A DNA stretch of 64,000 nt, from assembly GCA_963920665.1 (NCBI GenBank), contig OY987265.1, positions 15,071,001 through 15,135,000 of the forward strand. Direction: 5' to 3'. The translations under genes and the position numbers were made by a program. Every line of letters begins with the position of its first letter. The stretch's first letter is position 1. The notes beneath the pieces were generated by a model. It had not been told where the DNA came from. It ran no database searches and worked only from the letters and a program-made list of their open reading frames with translations. Shown here piece after piece: positions 31,901 through 42,342 of the stretch. This DNA comes from Straminergon stramineum (taxonomy: Eukaryota; Streptophyta; Bryopsida; Hypnales; Calliergonaceae).

Positions 31901-34900
31901 CATTGGTCAGGATAGGAGACGGGATCGGGGCCCTAATGGTTTTAGTATCCACTACCATATGTTGCAGAAACATCGACGGTGTCGCAGGCTGCAGCATCCT
32001 CTACCTCGCCGACGAACTCAACCTTCTCAAGTGCTTCATCCGCCTTGTCCGCCTGTGCGACCCTGACATGCTGGTGGGCTGGGAGGTTCAAGGATGCTCT
32101 TTGGGCCTGTTGGCTGAAAGAGCCGCGAATCTGGGGGTCGGTCTTTTGAAGGAGCTTTCTCGTACACCTCCAAAAGCACAACCTCATAGCTCCAAGACTG
32201 ATGCGGAGGTTGACACTAACTCTGAAGATGGCCATCCTAAGGTTCAGGAACTTCGGAACTCGGTGTTTTCCGATAAGATCCCTTTAGAGACAGGAGTGAC
32301 GGACAGTGTAATCACAGATGAATGGGGCCGGACGAACGGAAGCGGCCTCTTCGTGGGCGGTCGGATAGTATTGAATTTGTGGAGGATCATGCGTGGCGAG
32401 GTGAAGCTAGGTATTTACACTCTTGAGGCAGTTGCTGAAGCTGTACTTCGGAGGAGGGTGCCTCGGAATCCTTGGCGCACCCTGACCAGGTGGTTTGCTC
32501 GCGGTCCTGGCCAAGGAAGACATCGGTGTATACAATATTACATGGACAGGGCAAAACTCAATTTTGAGATCATGGACCAACTTGACCTGGTGATGGTCTT
32601 CTTCGTTCGCCTCTCGAACTTTCATGCTTGTTTGCTTGGATGGTTAACTCCTAAAGGACAGAGCTTTCATGGTTTTAAAATAGTTAATATGATTGATAAG
32701 TTTGTGAATTATATGGTGCAGGCTAAATTTTATATCTCCAGAATGAATGAAGAACATTGTATGTGTTGATTGAAAAATAGATAAAATCAAACAAATGAAA
32801 GGGCACTTATGAACCCCTCAGAAGTGCTAGAAAGATATGCTCCCCATTCTGGGCGTTCCTGGTGCTTTGGGGTTTTAAGTTCTGTATTAGTTCTCTGACA
32901 CTGATGTTTCCTGGCAGCTGAATCGAACTGCGGAGCTGGCACGGGTATTTGGTATAGACTTCTATTCGGTGTTCTCTCGTGGTTCACAGTATCGAGTGGA
33001 ATCTATGATGCTGCGGCTAGCTCACACTCAAAATTTCCTTCTTCTGTCTCCAAGTAGACAGCAGGTATTCTTCAATTCTCGCTTTAATTCATTGAGGTCA
33101 ACATTCATTCTAATCTCCCATGTTTTCGAGTTACCTTGAAGGGAGTGGAGACTATACCGAACAATAGTTTCTATGTAGAATTTACGATTGATCCAAGCTG
33201 ATGGTTACTAGAAATGAGTTCTGTATGTGAATTGGGCATCATCTTTGGTTACAGGTTGCTGCTCAACCAGCGATGGAATGCCTGCCACTCGTGATGGAGC
33301 CTGAGTCGAGATTTTACACCAGTCCAGTGGTGGTTCTGGATTTTCAGTCGCTGTACCCGTCCATGATCATCGCATACAATTTGTGCTTTTCAACTTGCTT
33401 GGGTAAAATAGTCTCCAAGAACCCAAAGGTCCTGGGTGTTACAAATCTGCCGATCCCACCGGGTCTGTTGCAGGAACTCAAGGACTTCCTGACAATAACG
33501 CCAAATGGTGTTATGTATACCCCTCCAGAGGTAATATGAAGTCTCAATCTCACTATTCCCTCGTATCATCCCTTTCCATGTAATGTCTGGTGACCTCGGT
33601 TTGTGCGAAAGCCCATTTAATTTGACGATGTTGAAGGTAGTAACTTTAATAGTAGTTGAGTCCACTAATTTCACCTCGAATGTGGCAGGTGCGTCAAGGG
33701 GTGGTGCCGAGGCTGCTTTCAGAGATTCTCTCGACACGAATAATGGTCAAGCAGGCGATGAAGAAGTTATCTTTGGATCAAAAGGTTTTGCAAAGGGTAC
33801 GATCTCATTTTTTTGCTTGTTCAACATTATGGAGTTTTTTTTTCTTTCAGTTTACATGTACTGAAGGTCTCAAGACTATTGGTGAATTAAAGTGTGGTTA
33901 TTAGGAATACTGTAATATAAATAATTTCGCAGAATGGACAAGCCTCAGTTATCCTATCTTGACTTTGTCTTCTATATTGGTGCAGGTCTTGAATGCAAGG
34001 CAGTTTGCACTGAAGTTGATCGCAAACGTGACTTATGGATACACTGCAGCTGGGTTTAGTGGTCGAATGCCATGCGCAGAGCTTGCTGACAGCATTGTTC
34101 AATGCGGGCGTCTTACACTTGAACGCGCCATACACCTTGTTAACACGACGAAACGCTGGGATGCTCGGGTTGTTTATGGTGACACGGACAGGCAAGCTAA
34201 TATCTTACTGCACACGACATAAACAGAGTTTGATGTCTGATTGCTTTCTTTTGTCATTTAACCGCTAAAGGACCAAGGACCCCAAACTGGTCTTCAGATA
34301 TTTTTGGAACAGTTCGAGGGCATATGTGGATTTTCGTTTGTCCAATCAAATTATTTCGTTGACCAACACGTAATATCCTGAACTGATTTTTATGATAAAA
34401 ATTTGGCCTCATCGTATATTTGTTCTTCAGAATAGACATATTTTGTTCATAGATTTTCTCACTTTGTGTGGTTTCTTTTTGGTTTGACGCAGCATGTTTG
34501 TGCATCTGGAAGGGCGCACAAGAGAGGAAGCATTTAAAATAGGGCAGGAGATTGCGGCTTCTGTAACAGCCATGAACCCTAACCCAGTGACCTTGAAGAT
34601 GGAGAAGGTCTACCACCCTTGTGTGCTTCTCACCAAGAAGAGATACGTGGGTTACAGTTACGAAAGTCCGGACCAACTTCATCCAACTTTCGATGCCAAG
34701 GGCATCGAAACCATACGTCGTGATAGCTGTGCAGCTGTTGCCAAGACATTGGAGCGATCCCTGCGAACTTTATTTGAGACTCAAGATCTATCACAGGTCC
34801 GTTTCTAAGTTTAGTAGTTCTTCTGGAATAAGGTATAGGTTAATATTTGCATCTCTTGAAGCGTTTTAACATATGTAGGAGTGTGCTTTTATTGAAAGAT

Positions 34901-36425
34901 CACTGTAGAGCTGCGAAGAGATCACTGTGTGTACAAGTGCCAAATCTTTTGAGTTTTGTCAATATGTATAAATTTTCTTATGCAATTATTCAAAGTGGGA
35001 GGTTTTAGGCCACGCTAAGTGACAGATATCCCTTTTACCATTCAAAGATGAGTGGCTATAGGCATTTTTTCTAGGCATGCGTACAACACTTGCTATTCAA
35101 TCGCCAAACGTGTGTATGAATAGATGAATTGCTGTTGATAACCGGGGAGACGGGATCTCGGTTTAGTATCCTCTATCTTACTCAATGGACCAGCAATCAC
35201 TAAACATGGCTAATTTCCTTGCTGATATTTCTATGCAATATAGAAATATCTGGAACCAGTGTTTCGCTGTTAAAAAATAGCCTTCATTGCATTCTATGTT
35301 CATTGTCTGTGACGCATCACAACTTGAGCTGACATGATGGTTTCCTCTTCTGTTTGACAGGTGAAGGCTTACCTCCAGCGGCAGTGGGGGAAAATCGTCA
35401 GTGGCCGTGTCTCACTTCGTGATTTCGTTTTTGCAAAGGAAGTGCGACTGGGTACATATAGTGCACGAGCCTCTGTCCTGCCGGCTGCTGCCATAGTGGC
35501 TTCCAAGGCAATGTCACTGGACCCTCGGGCAGAGCCACGTTATGCGGAGAGAATCCCTTATGTTGTCGTTCACGGAGAGCCTGGCGCCCGTCTGTCTGAC
35601 GTGGTAGTCGACCCTCACGTAATGCTGGCTAACGGATTACGTCTCCATGACACGTATTACATCACCAAGCAGATCATTCCTGCGTTGCAGAGAGTTTTTG
35701 GACTTGTGGGAGCAGATTTGCGACAGTGGTATGCTGAATTGCCACGAGTTTACAGGCCCCCGACTTCAAAGCGTTCCGGAAAAATAACAACTTCCAACCC
35801 TGGGACTGAGGTTGAAAGAGGCAGCAAGGGAGGTCTAGTTAAAGGAACAATTGACCACTACTACTTGTCTCAGCATTGCTCAGTATGCGGCGAGTTGATG
35901 CGAGGTTCTCAACTGATTTGCTCCTCCTGTGTTGCTAACCCTCAAGCTGTCGTCTCTGTCTTGACCACACAAACTGCTCAGTCAGAGAAGGAGTTCAAAC
36001 ACCTAGAAGCGGTATGTGTCCCTAAACCATGTTGAATGCAGTTGATATTCTGTGCAAGTGGTCATTGATTGTAAACTGGCTGGCTCTTGTTTATCACTAT
36101 AAGGTAGAGGTTTATATGAGCGTCATTTTTTTGCAATTTAACCAGTATGTACTAGTGTGAATTTTGGAGATCAGTAAAAAGTATAGAGATCACTTTGGGT
36201 ACAAACTCTTGACATCAAAATTTTATCATTATGTAACAGATCTGTCGACATTGTGGTGGAGGTGACGGAGGGCCAGAGGGCCACATTTCATGCGTATCCC
36301 TTGATTGCCCGATTTTTTTTGAGCGGTTCAAAGTACAGAAGGAGTTGCAGGCTTTGTCAACCGTCTCTGCCAATTGTGGCTATTATCCTACATGCTTTCT
36401 TGATTTTGGTTCTGAGTTATTCTAG
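22916..36425 (+). CDS. REV3: DNA polymerase zeta catalytic subunit
   Basis: Exons: 22916-23072, 23181-23263, 23782-23839, 23965-24014, 24224-24336, 24535-24577, 24843-24911, 25174-25549, 25642-25733, 26080-26502, 26881-29935, 30099-30802, 30944-31150, 31239-31396, 31968-32589, 32918-33064, 33255-33530, 33689-33796, 33986-34191, 34493-34796, 35361-36011, 36240-36425. They total 8088 nt, giving 2695 residues. REV3 extends past DNA lesions in translesion synthesis. Visible are the B-family N-terminal domain ([13 protein letters not shown]), palm motif [10 protein letters not shown] (about residue 2148), motif B ([17 protein letters not shown], about 2250), motif C YGDTDS (2311-2316), and two C-terminal four-Cys clusters: 2590/2593/2604/2607 (zinc type) and 2636/2639/2652/2657 (iron-sulfur type, binds accessory subunits). 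Exon 11 alone encodes about 1018 residues of low-complexity acidic linker, making the protein longer than the roughly 1890 residues of Arabidopsis REV3. The ATG chosen is the first in frame. Confidence 0.96.
23384..23697 (+). mobile_element. Intronic MITE, family 2 (REV3 intron 2)
   Basis: Shares the ordered blocks AGAGCTGTGGAGAGATCACTT, CAACCATTCAAAGTTGGAGG, GAATGGATGAG and GGTTTTAGTATCC with copies at 31745-31955, 34870-35175 and (reverse) 38392-38632. It is non-coding and lies entirely within intron 23264-23781. Confidence 0.75.
25817..26043. mobile_element. Intronic TTAA-type MITE (REV3 intron 9)
   Basis: The left end ACCCCTGAAGGACCTCGG is roughly inverted by the right end CTTGGTCCTTTAGAG-TTAA. 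The interior starts with a GGATTCATGGTTTGA block shared with 26586-26788. It is non-coding and fills most of intron 25734-26079. Confidence 0.7.
26586..26788. mobile_element. Intronic TTAA-type MITE (REV3 intron 10)
   Basis: A diverged copy of the element in the preceding intron. Shared blocks include GGATTCATGGTTTGA, GATTATGTTGT-like text, CATATGACCTAC and the right end CTTGGTCCTGTAGGGG. The TTAA itself is lost at both ends. It sits inside intron 26503-26880. Confidence 0.65.
31745..31955 (+). mobile_element. Intronic MITE, family 2, 5'-shortened (REV3 intron 14)
   Basis: Carries the 3' half of the family-2 element: GGAAGGTTTTAGACCA, an AAGCCAAGTCATG block, GAATAGATGAGTTGCTGTTGG, GAGACGGGATC and GGTTTTAGTATCC. 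It lies within intron 31397-31967. Confidence 0.65.
32644..32878. mobile_element. Intronic TTAA-type MITE (REV3 intron 15)
   Basis: The left end is TTAA-CTCCTAAAGGAC; the right end is GTGCTTTGGGGTT-TTAA. The interior keeps a TTTCATGGTTTTAAAAT block and a TATATC-CCAGAATGAATG-type block like the intron 10 copy. It is non-coding and lies inside intron 32590-32917. Confidence 0.65.
34192..34492 (+). other. GC-AG intron splitting REV3 motif C
   Basis: Exon 19 ends GGACAG and the intron begins GCAAGC, with acceptor GACGCAG. The reading frame requires this junction: AG plus C makes the serine of Tyr-Gly-Asp-Thr-Asp-Ser. AG|GCAAG is the classic context of U2-type GC-AG introns. No usable GT lies at the frame-preserving position. 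The intron also contains a TTAA-type element end (TTAA-CCGCTAAAGGACC at about 34258). Confidence 0.88.
34870..35175 (+). mobile_element. Intronic MITE, family 2 (REV3 intron 20)
   Basis: Nearly full-length: TATGTAGGAGTGTG at the start, GAGATCACTGTGTGTACAAG, ATTCAAAGTGGGAGG, GAATAGATGAATTGCTGTTG, GAGACGGGATC near the end. It lies within intron 34797-35360. Confidence 0.7.
36145..36235 (+). mobile_element. Truncated family-2 MITE abutting the last REV3 3' splice site
   Basis: Contains TATGTACTAGTGTG, TAGAGATCACTTTGGGTACA and TTTTATCATTATG, matching the first third of family 2. Homology stops within a few bases of the acceptor TAACAG that precedes exon 22 (36240). Confidence 0.6.
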
Positions 36426-37232
36426 GATCAAAAAACTTGTACATTCATGTAAAAATGAACACGGGTATTAGCTTGCACTAATAGTTTCGTGTCGAAATTA
36501 GCGATGTAGAAAGTATTACTGAAAATGTCACAGGTGCATAGCGTTAGCAAAGATTGTGCAGTCGATTTCAATTTGCACATGCTCTTACAAAGAATAATAA
36601 AACAGAGCTCATTCATTTGGAAGACTGGATAATGTACTTCCTTTCATTACTTTATAAGGTTTTATTTGTTCTATCTTGGTAAAGTTTTTTACAAGTATTT
36701 TGAAAGACTTGCGTAATTTTATATAATCATTGGATGCAAGTACTTACATAGACTGAACTGTGATTGCTTATGAAGCATCTAGTGAATACACCAGAAACAA
36801 GAAAAATGTTTACTACTTTTTAGCTGTTTTGAGACCTCACTCTATTTTGTTGTAGATGATCCCCCCCCCCCGACTCGAAAGTCTGTAGAGCATCAATGGC
36901 ATATAGTCTGCGGCCAATACTTTTCTTCCTCTATTTTTGGTAGCCCCTCTCCTAAGATGAGCTCAAGATTGTGCACTAAGTGATTTCAGATTCCGTTTCC
37001 GAAGGTGTTGACTGTTGAGGAGTCCCTCAAGAAAGATGTGTGGATATTGTGACTGAGAAACACATTGCAATTGAATATAACCATATGGTTCACATATTTC
37101 AACCAGTTTCAGGTACTGGCCAATCAAAACTGATCATTAAAAATCGTCGTCTACATTAATGTCACGACCTAACGTGTTCAACTCTTTACATACACCAAAT
37201 GCATTCAATTCACGAAAAATGGAACTACTGCC
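36426..37232. other. Tail-to-tail interval between REV3 and GatC
   Basis: This holds the 3' UTRs and terminators of the two convergent genes. A run of about 12 C occurs near 36860. No reading frame of note was seen. Confidence 0.55.
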
Positions 37233-39033
37233 CTACTCTTGATTTTCTTTCATGATTTTTGGAACTTTGAGGAAAGGTCCATCTCGGTCTGGAGCAGCTG
37301 CCAGCATGGCCTCTCTGCACAACGAGAGGAGAACCATATACCAACTCAGTACATCATTAGAGAACACTGAGACTACGTAATGCGGCATTACGAAGTGGCG
37401 TCCCGAAATATTACTGTAGTGCACAAGTAGTTGGGAAAACATTTCGTAAGGCTACTATAAATGTCGCTTTCCTAAGCCAAAAAGAGAAAAAACTTTGGAA
37501 GCTGATTATAGTAGCTTTCACGACATGTTTCTATCGTTCAAAATTGTAGGATATTAAAAGCATTCCACTTTTATAAGCAAAACCACTCATAACAGCTGAA
37601 ATAGGTTTAAATTTTAAACCTTGTGGATAAATTTTAACAAATGCAATTACAAGGGATGTGAATGTGGAATGTACCTGTCAGCAAACACTACTGCTGTGTC
37701 GGGCCTGAGAGTCTTTGAAGGGTCAATATCGCCTGTTGAAGTCACAGAAAATGTCAGTCGAGCAACATTTCAAATTTCGAGCAAATTCTGATAACATGCC
37801 AATGACAGACGTTTCTGCTCCCAAACTGTGGTATATTGAAAATATGCAGAAATGCATGGAAGAAACAGAGCAGCAAATTATGTACCAACTCGAATGGCAG
37901 GTGCAACATTGGCCAAGTCTATGTCTTGTAATTGAGCAAACCTGTCGACAAAAGCCCACACTCAGGTCAATCAAACGCTGCCTTGTGATTTCAATTCAAA
38001 GACCCCTACACACACCAAGCACAAAATACACAGGAATGCAATATTCTGAAGAATGAGTTGGTCAACCCCCCAAAACATAGGATCACGTAGGTAGGTGTTT
38101 CAACCAGTGTTGGTCTGGTATGAAGCAAAATCAAGGCCATTAGAGCACGTCAGCTTGATACCATGGTCGTTTCATGTGCATGTGTATGACAAGTACATAT
38201 TAGAGATACAGTCCAACACTGGTTTCAACGCTATGAACTTACCAACAAGGGAAACTTACCAATCAACAATGCGACCAATTTGGGGTTCAAAATCCTTGAC
38301 CTGTTTCAAAGAAATGTGCGTCCCAATCAGTTCCACATGATATTTTCTAATACATTGCCCATGAACGTAAAGTAGAAGATGTAAACACCAATAGGAGTCC
38401 TGATCCCGTCTCCAATACTGACCCCTGTAACCAACAGCAACTCATCCATTCATACGGAGTGGCACTTATATGCCACTGTGTATAGCCACTGATCGTTGAA
38501 TGGAAAAGATGATGACTTTAAAATTGCATAATAAATTCTTATATAGTGATGAAAATTTAATCTAAATAGATTTGACTCTTGTACCCCAAGATCTCTTCAC
38601 AGCTCAATCCATTTCCCATAATCACACTCCTACATATTGGTCAAAATACTTACAATGACGCACATAATAATCTCTACCCTAGTGGTACTTCGTTCCAAAC
38701 TGGAATACAATTGGCAATCAAAATTTCCGGGATTTATAAAACAAGGCTAAATTGAATAAGAAAAGTTCGGAATCAGCAGATTCTTACAACTTCTAAGAAT
38801 TTGGCAATACTTGAATTTCAGGGGACTGCTCAGATGATTTCCAAAAACATTTGCATTACCTCGTCGGGAGTGAGTGTCAAGCGCGCCTTCTCACAGAGGT
38901 GGGCAATGTTTGGCGGGTCGACTTTGGAAACTGTGCAAATTGTGGTCGCTGCACTCCGACTCGAGAACCAAATCGAAGGCAACCGCATCGTAGAAGGCAA
39001 AATTTTACAAGAGCCTTGCATCACACCCGCCAT
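37233..39033 (-). CDS. GatC: Organellar glutamyl-tRNA(Gln) amidotransferase subunit C
   Basis: Exons on the minus strand, in order: 39033-38860, 38300-38260, 37941-37886, 37732-37675, 37314-37233. Total 411 nt, 136 residues, with all phases consistent. GatC is the small helper of the GatCAB enzyme, which turns Glu-tRNA(Gln) into Gln-tRNA(Gln) in chloroplasts and mitochondria. After an N-terminal presequence-like stretch with Ser and Arg, the core shows the family pattern: IAHLCEKARLTLTPDE, IGRIVDWFAQLQDIDL, and the C-terminal REAMLAAAPDRDGPFLKVPK. The last piece matches the conserved R-E-x-x-x-x-x-x-P tail of bacterial and plant GatC. The ATG at 39033 is the first after an upstream in-frame TAG. 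Confidence 0.93.
38392..38632 (-). mobile_element. Intronic MITE, family 2, best-preserved copy (GatC intron 1)
   Basis: On the + strand it starts TAGGAGTCCTGATCCCGTCTCC-like and ends CACACTCCTA, so the termini form a short inverted repeat TAGGAGT/ACTCCTA. The interior matches the REV3 intronic copies in reverse, for example CCATTCATAC and AGATCTCTTCACAGCTC. In GatC orientation it is the same sense as in REV3. It lies in intron 38301-38859. Confidence 0.75.
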
Positions 39034-39881
39034 CGCCCTCACCTTCCCTGCAACAGCAGACTAGAATATAACCCTGTCAATGAAACCCTAATACTGAGAA
39101 ACAGCAAAATCTCTCTAGAGCTGCAAATTACACGGACCCTAAAACCGGGAATCATGTGCTTTGCTAACCATTTCCGCCACTCTAATTTTATCCAAACTCC
39201 GGCAATTACTCCAATTCTCGGTCAAATCACAAGAAACTTCAGTTGATGGTTAGGCTCAGAAATGTAGGACGGAGCTAGGGTCTGTGGATTACACACCCTC
39301 AATGTACGTTGAAATGCACAAGACTGCAGAAATTGCACAACAAAATCAATCACTGATGACCTAAAGATTCACAACCCGGGGCCTCCACAGCAAGCAGGTC
39401 CCACTAAAGATACAGAAGTGATAGCCTCATGAGTTTTCATCCATAACCGTAGATGATGTTTTTTGTTTGACTTCTTAGATTAGGCTGCCACATGGCTACA
39501 GCGCTCGGCTTCACCTGTGGTCTAGGTTATGTCAAGCTAAGCTTAACAGATATGCTGAAACAAGCACAAGTTCATAGAGCGGCAGCATGATAAGAAACAG
39601 AACGAAATCCGCGGAAGCCCATGCTTGGGCTTGTCGCCGCTTCGAGACAATCCAAGAGTAGTCAGCTTGCGAGCATGTTGCGAAGTGGGAAAGGCGCAGT
39701 ATTGAGCAGCTGAATCTCCTCCACTAGCTGCATTTGTTGTTGCATTTGGCCTTGTTTTCACTTCAAGTAATGATGGGTTGGGACATGGAGTGTTGGTTTC
39801 TTCCGCAATTCTCTTTGGAATTTCATTTTCTTCACTGAGGTTCGTAGTGGAAGCAGGCTTGCCACTGCAGCAGTAGCAGCT
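39034..39881. promoter_or_regulatory. Shared head-to-head promoter region of GatC and CPBP protease
   Basis: The start codons of the two divergent genes are 848 bp apart, so this interval carries both 5' UTRs and promoters. A telo-box AAACCCTAA lies at 39083-39091, 50 bp upstream of the GatC ATG. In plants this box is common in promoters of translation-related genes. No TATA box was clearly placed. Confidence 0.55.
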
Positions 39882-42342
39882 ATGGAGGCTCTTATGAATC
39901 TCGGGAAAATCACACCCGAGTTGCAGGAGCTTTCCATCAGACGAACGACCACCCCGTTGAGTACAATCTCAGGACGGAGATTTGCGGTCAAATCTGCACA
40001 ATTCCCAAGATCGAAGGGGGTTGCTGAATTTGCGATTCAGAGAGAGGGTCAGTTGTTCGGAAATGCTCCTCGGATATGGCACTGGCGGGAGTCTACAATT
40101 AGGAAAAGGTGTAGAGCATACGGGAATTCACAGGCTGGCGAGGAGGATTCTTTTATTGAGGATCAGGATGGTAGTAGCAGTAGCAGTAGTAGTGATGCAG
40201 GTGATGCAACGGAATCACTTCCTCCTCCTTCGCAACCTTCCATTGCATCGTGGGTGCTCCGACTGTGGAAGGTTTGTTTCTCTCTTCCACTGGCTTGAAT
40301 TTTGCCCTTAAACCCTAATTCGTTGCCTTCTTCGCAACCTTGCATTGCATCCTGGGTGCTCCGGCTGTGGAAGGTTTGTTTCACTCTCTCTTCCACTGGC
40401 TTGAATTTTGCCCTTAAACCCAAATTCTTGGCCGCTCAGGCCATGAATTATTGACCTTCAGTTCTTTGCTGGTCAGAGATAGTTGGAAAGAACTTCATCA
40501 TCTATATGTACTCATTTATGTCTGATGGTTTTGCATTTATGTGCACACTGGCATTAATAATCTGCATATAGCGAGTTTTTGTTCACAGTGCATGGATTGG
40601 TAAGAATGATTGCTTGAAAGATAGGGTTAGGGTTCAAGCTTTGAGTCAATATCACTAGTTCTGTTTAGAGGCCACGTAAATTCTCATGGGCGGATTGTGT
40701 TGTTCTGGAGCAGTCAAAAGAGCTCTAAGTTAGTGCTAAGGGGAAGAAATGGTTCAATTGGGCCTCATGTGTTCTTTAGCAATATTGAGTAGGTCATGTG
40801 AAGGTTTTCTTTCGTTTAATTTTAATTAGTTTTTACCAACATGTGCAAAGCTCTTCACTGATTCTGATGTTATAGAGTTTGGTCCTTTCTGATTTATGTT
40901 TTTCACTATATGATTACTTGAAGTGGTCATATTAAAGGCTGAGTCCTAATATCCTTTGAGGGCTAATAGATTGTTTGTTGTACCAGTTGGATTGGGCGAG
41001 GGTGATTTTTGGTCTCTCTCGCGAGGAAAAGCCTTGGACGGTTCCCTGGTCGGGTCAGACAATTTTTCAGGTATGACAATCACCTTGTGGATTTCTTTTG
41101 GAATCATCGAGTTTACATTTCTATTCGTAAATTACTTGTTCTGGCGATATAAAATTTGACCCTATCTTTTATTTTCTCAAATATGATGAAGCAAATTGGC
41201 CGTTTTAAAACCATGAAATCTCGGTTCTTTAGGGGTTGGCAGTATTGATCAGTCAATTTTTTTTTCGATGGAGTGCATCCATTTATTTCCTATGCCTCCA
41301 TATTTGAGGTGATGTAAATCCTCAGGTCATTACACCGTTCACTCTGTTTGGTGTCATGCATGACTTAATGTAACGCAAAAATAGAGTACCATAGAGTACA
41401 TGAATTCTTTTCTGTTGAATTGTGTACTTTGAAACACCATCGAAAATATTTTGATTGATTAGTCACTCGAGAAACAAGTAGCCAACATGAGATTTAAAGG
41501 TTAGTAAATGGTGTTCGTCAATAGTTCCTCTAATACATGGTAGCATTAAACCAAAGAATAGTGTATCAGAGACACTAAAGAGAATAGCACTGTCCCGTAC
41601 CCTGAATGTAGATACCATTATTTTGTGTTTCAAGCACCTAACCTTGTTATGAAACCGTCGCTGGGGTGTGCTTTTGCAGGTCATGTTTCTGTGGTTTGCA
41701 GCGTTCTGGTTGGTAGGGTCTTGGATAATACCCATTGCAGCGCAGGCGGCGGGTTTCAGCAAGCAGAGCCTGACCTACAGAGGACAAGCACTTTACAGTC
41801 TCGTAACAGACATTGCGGAAGGGACTGTGGGACTTGGGATTTTATACAGATGCCTGTCACGGTTCCATCCTCTTCCTGGAGAGTGGTTTCCTGTGTCATG
41901 GAAGGGCACATGGTACGTGGAGGCCTGCCTGGGTTGCCTCATGTTTCCACTTGTGAACCGTCTCTCGCAGCTGAACCTTGACATTCTACCGTTCCCAACC
42001 CCCTTCAACTCCTCCCTTGTTGAGCAATCCATCATGGCAAGAGACCCCATTGCAACGCTCTTGTATGCTGTGGTGGTCTCCGTGTGTGCGCCCATTTGGG
42101 AAGAGGTCATGTTCCGAGGCTTCCTCTTGCCATCCCTCACTCGGTATCTGCCTGTGTGGGGCTCTATCATTGTGAGTGCTATTGCATTTGCTCTGGCGCA
42201 TTTTAGTCTCCAGCGCATGCTCCCTCTTACTTTCCTAGGATTAGTCATGGGCATAGTGTTTGTCAGGTCACGCAATTTGCTGGCCTCTATGCTGTTGCAT
42301 AGTTTATGGAACGGTTTTGTATTCTTGGACCTTTTAAGATGA
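39882..42342 (+). CDS. CPBP-family (CAAX protease/Abi-type) membrane protease, probably plastid-targeted
   Basis: Exons 39882-40271, 40987-41070 and 41680-42342 sum to 1137 nt, 378 residues, all junctions in phase 0. Exon 1 is a Ser/Arg-rich, poorly structured 130 residues that would suit a transit peptide, with an acidic poly-Ser stretch. Exon 2 gives EKPWTVPWSGQTIF, matching plant CPBP proteins just before the first membrane span. Exon 3 contains several hydrophobic spans and the glutamic protease signature: APIWEEVMFRG (EExxxR), ALAHF (second motif with His) and MLLHSLWNG (HxxxN/B-like third motif). Relatives include plastid SCO4-like and prenyl-protease-like proteins of Arabidopsis; the natural substrate is unknown. 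Codon use is unremarkable. Confidence 0.92.
40228..40427 (+). repeat. 102-bp tandem duplication spanning the exon 1 end and splice donor
   Basis: The text CTTCGCAACCTTCCATTGCA and the following exon end, donor and early intron recur exactly 102 bp later with few changes (donors at 40272 and 40374). Reading through the first donor meets a TGA within a dozen codons, so the second donor cannot simply replace the first. Confidence 0.85.
41155..41240 (-). mobile_element. TTAA-type MITE fragment (CPBP intron 2)
   Basis: Read on the minus strand it begins AACCCCTAAAGAACCGAGAT, then TTTCATGGTTTTAAAAC, matching the start of the REV3 intronic copies. The other end was not found, so it is likely truncated. 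Confidence 0.5.
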
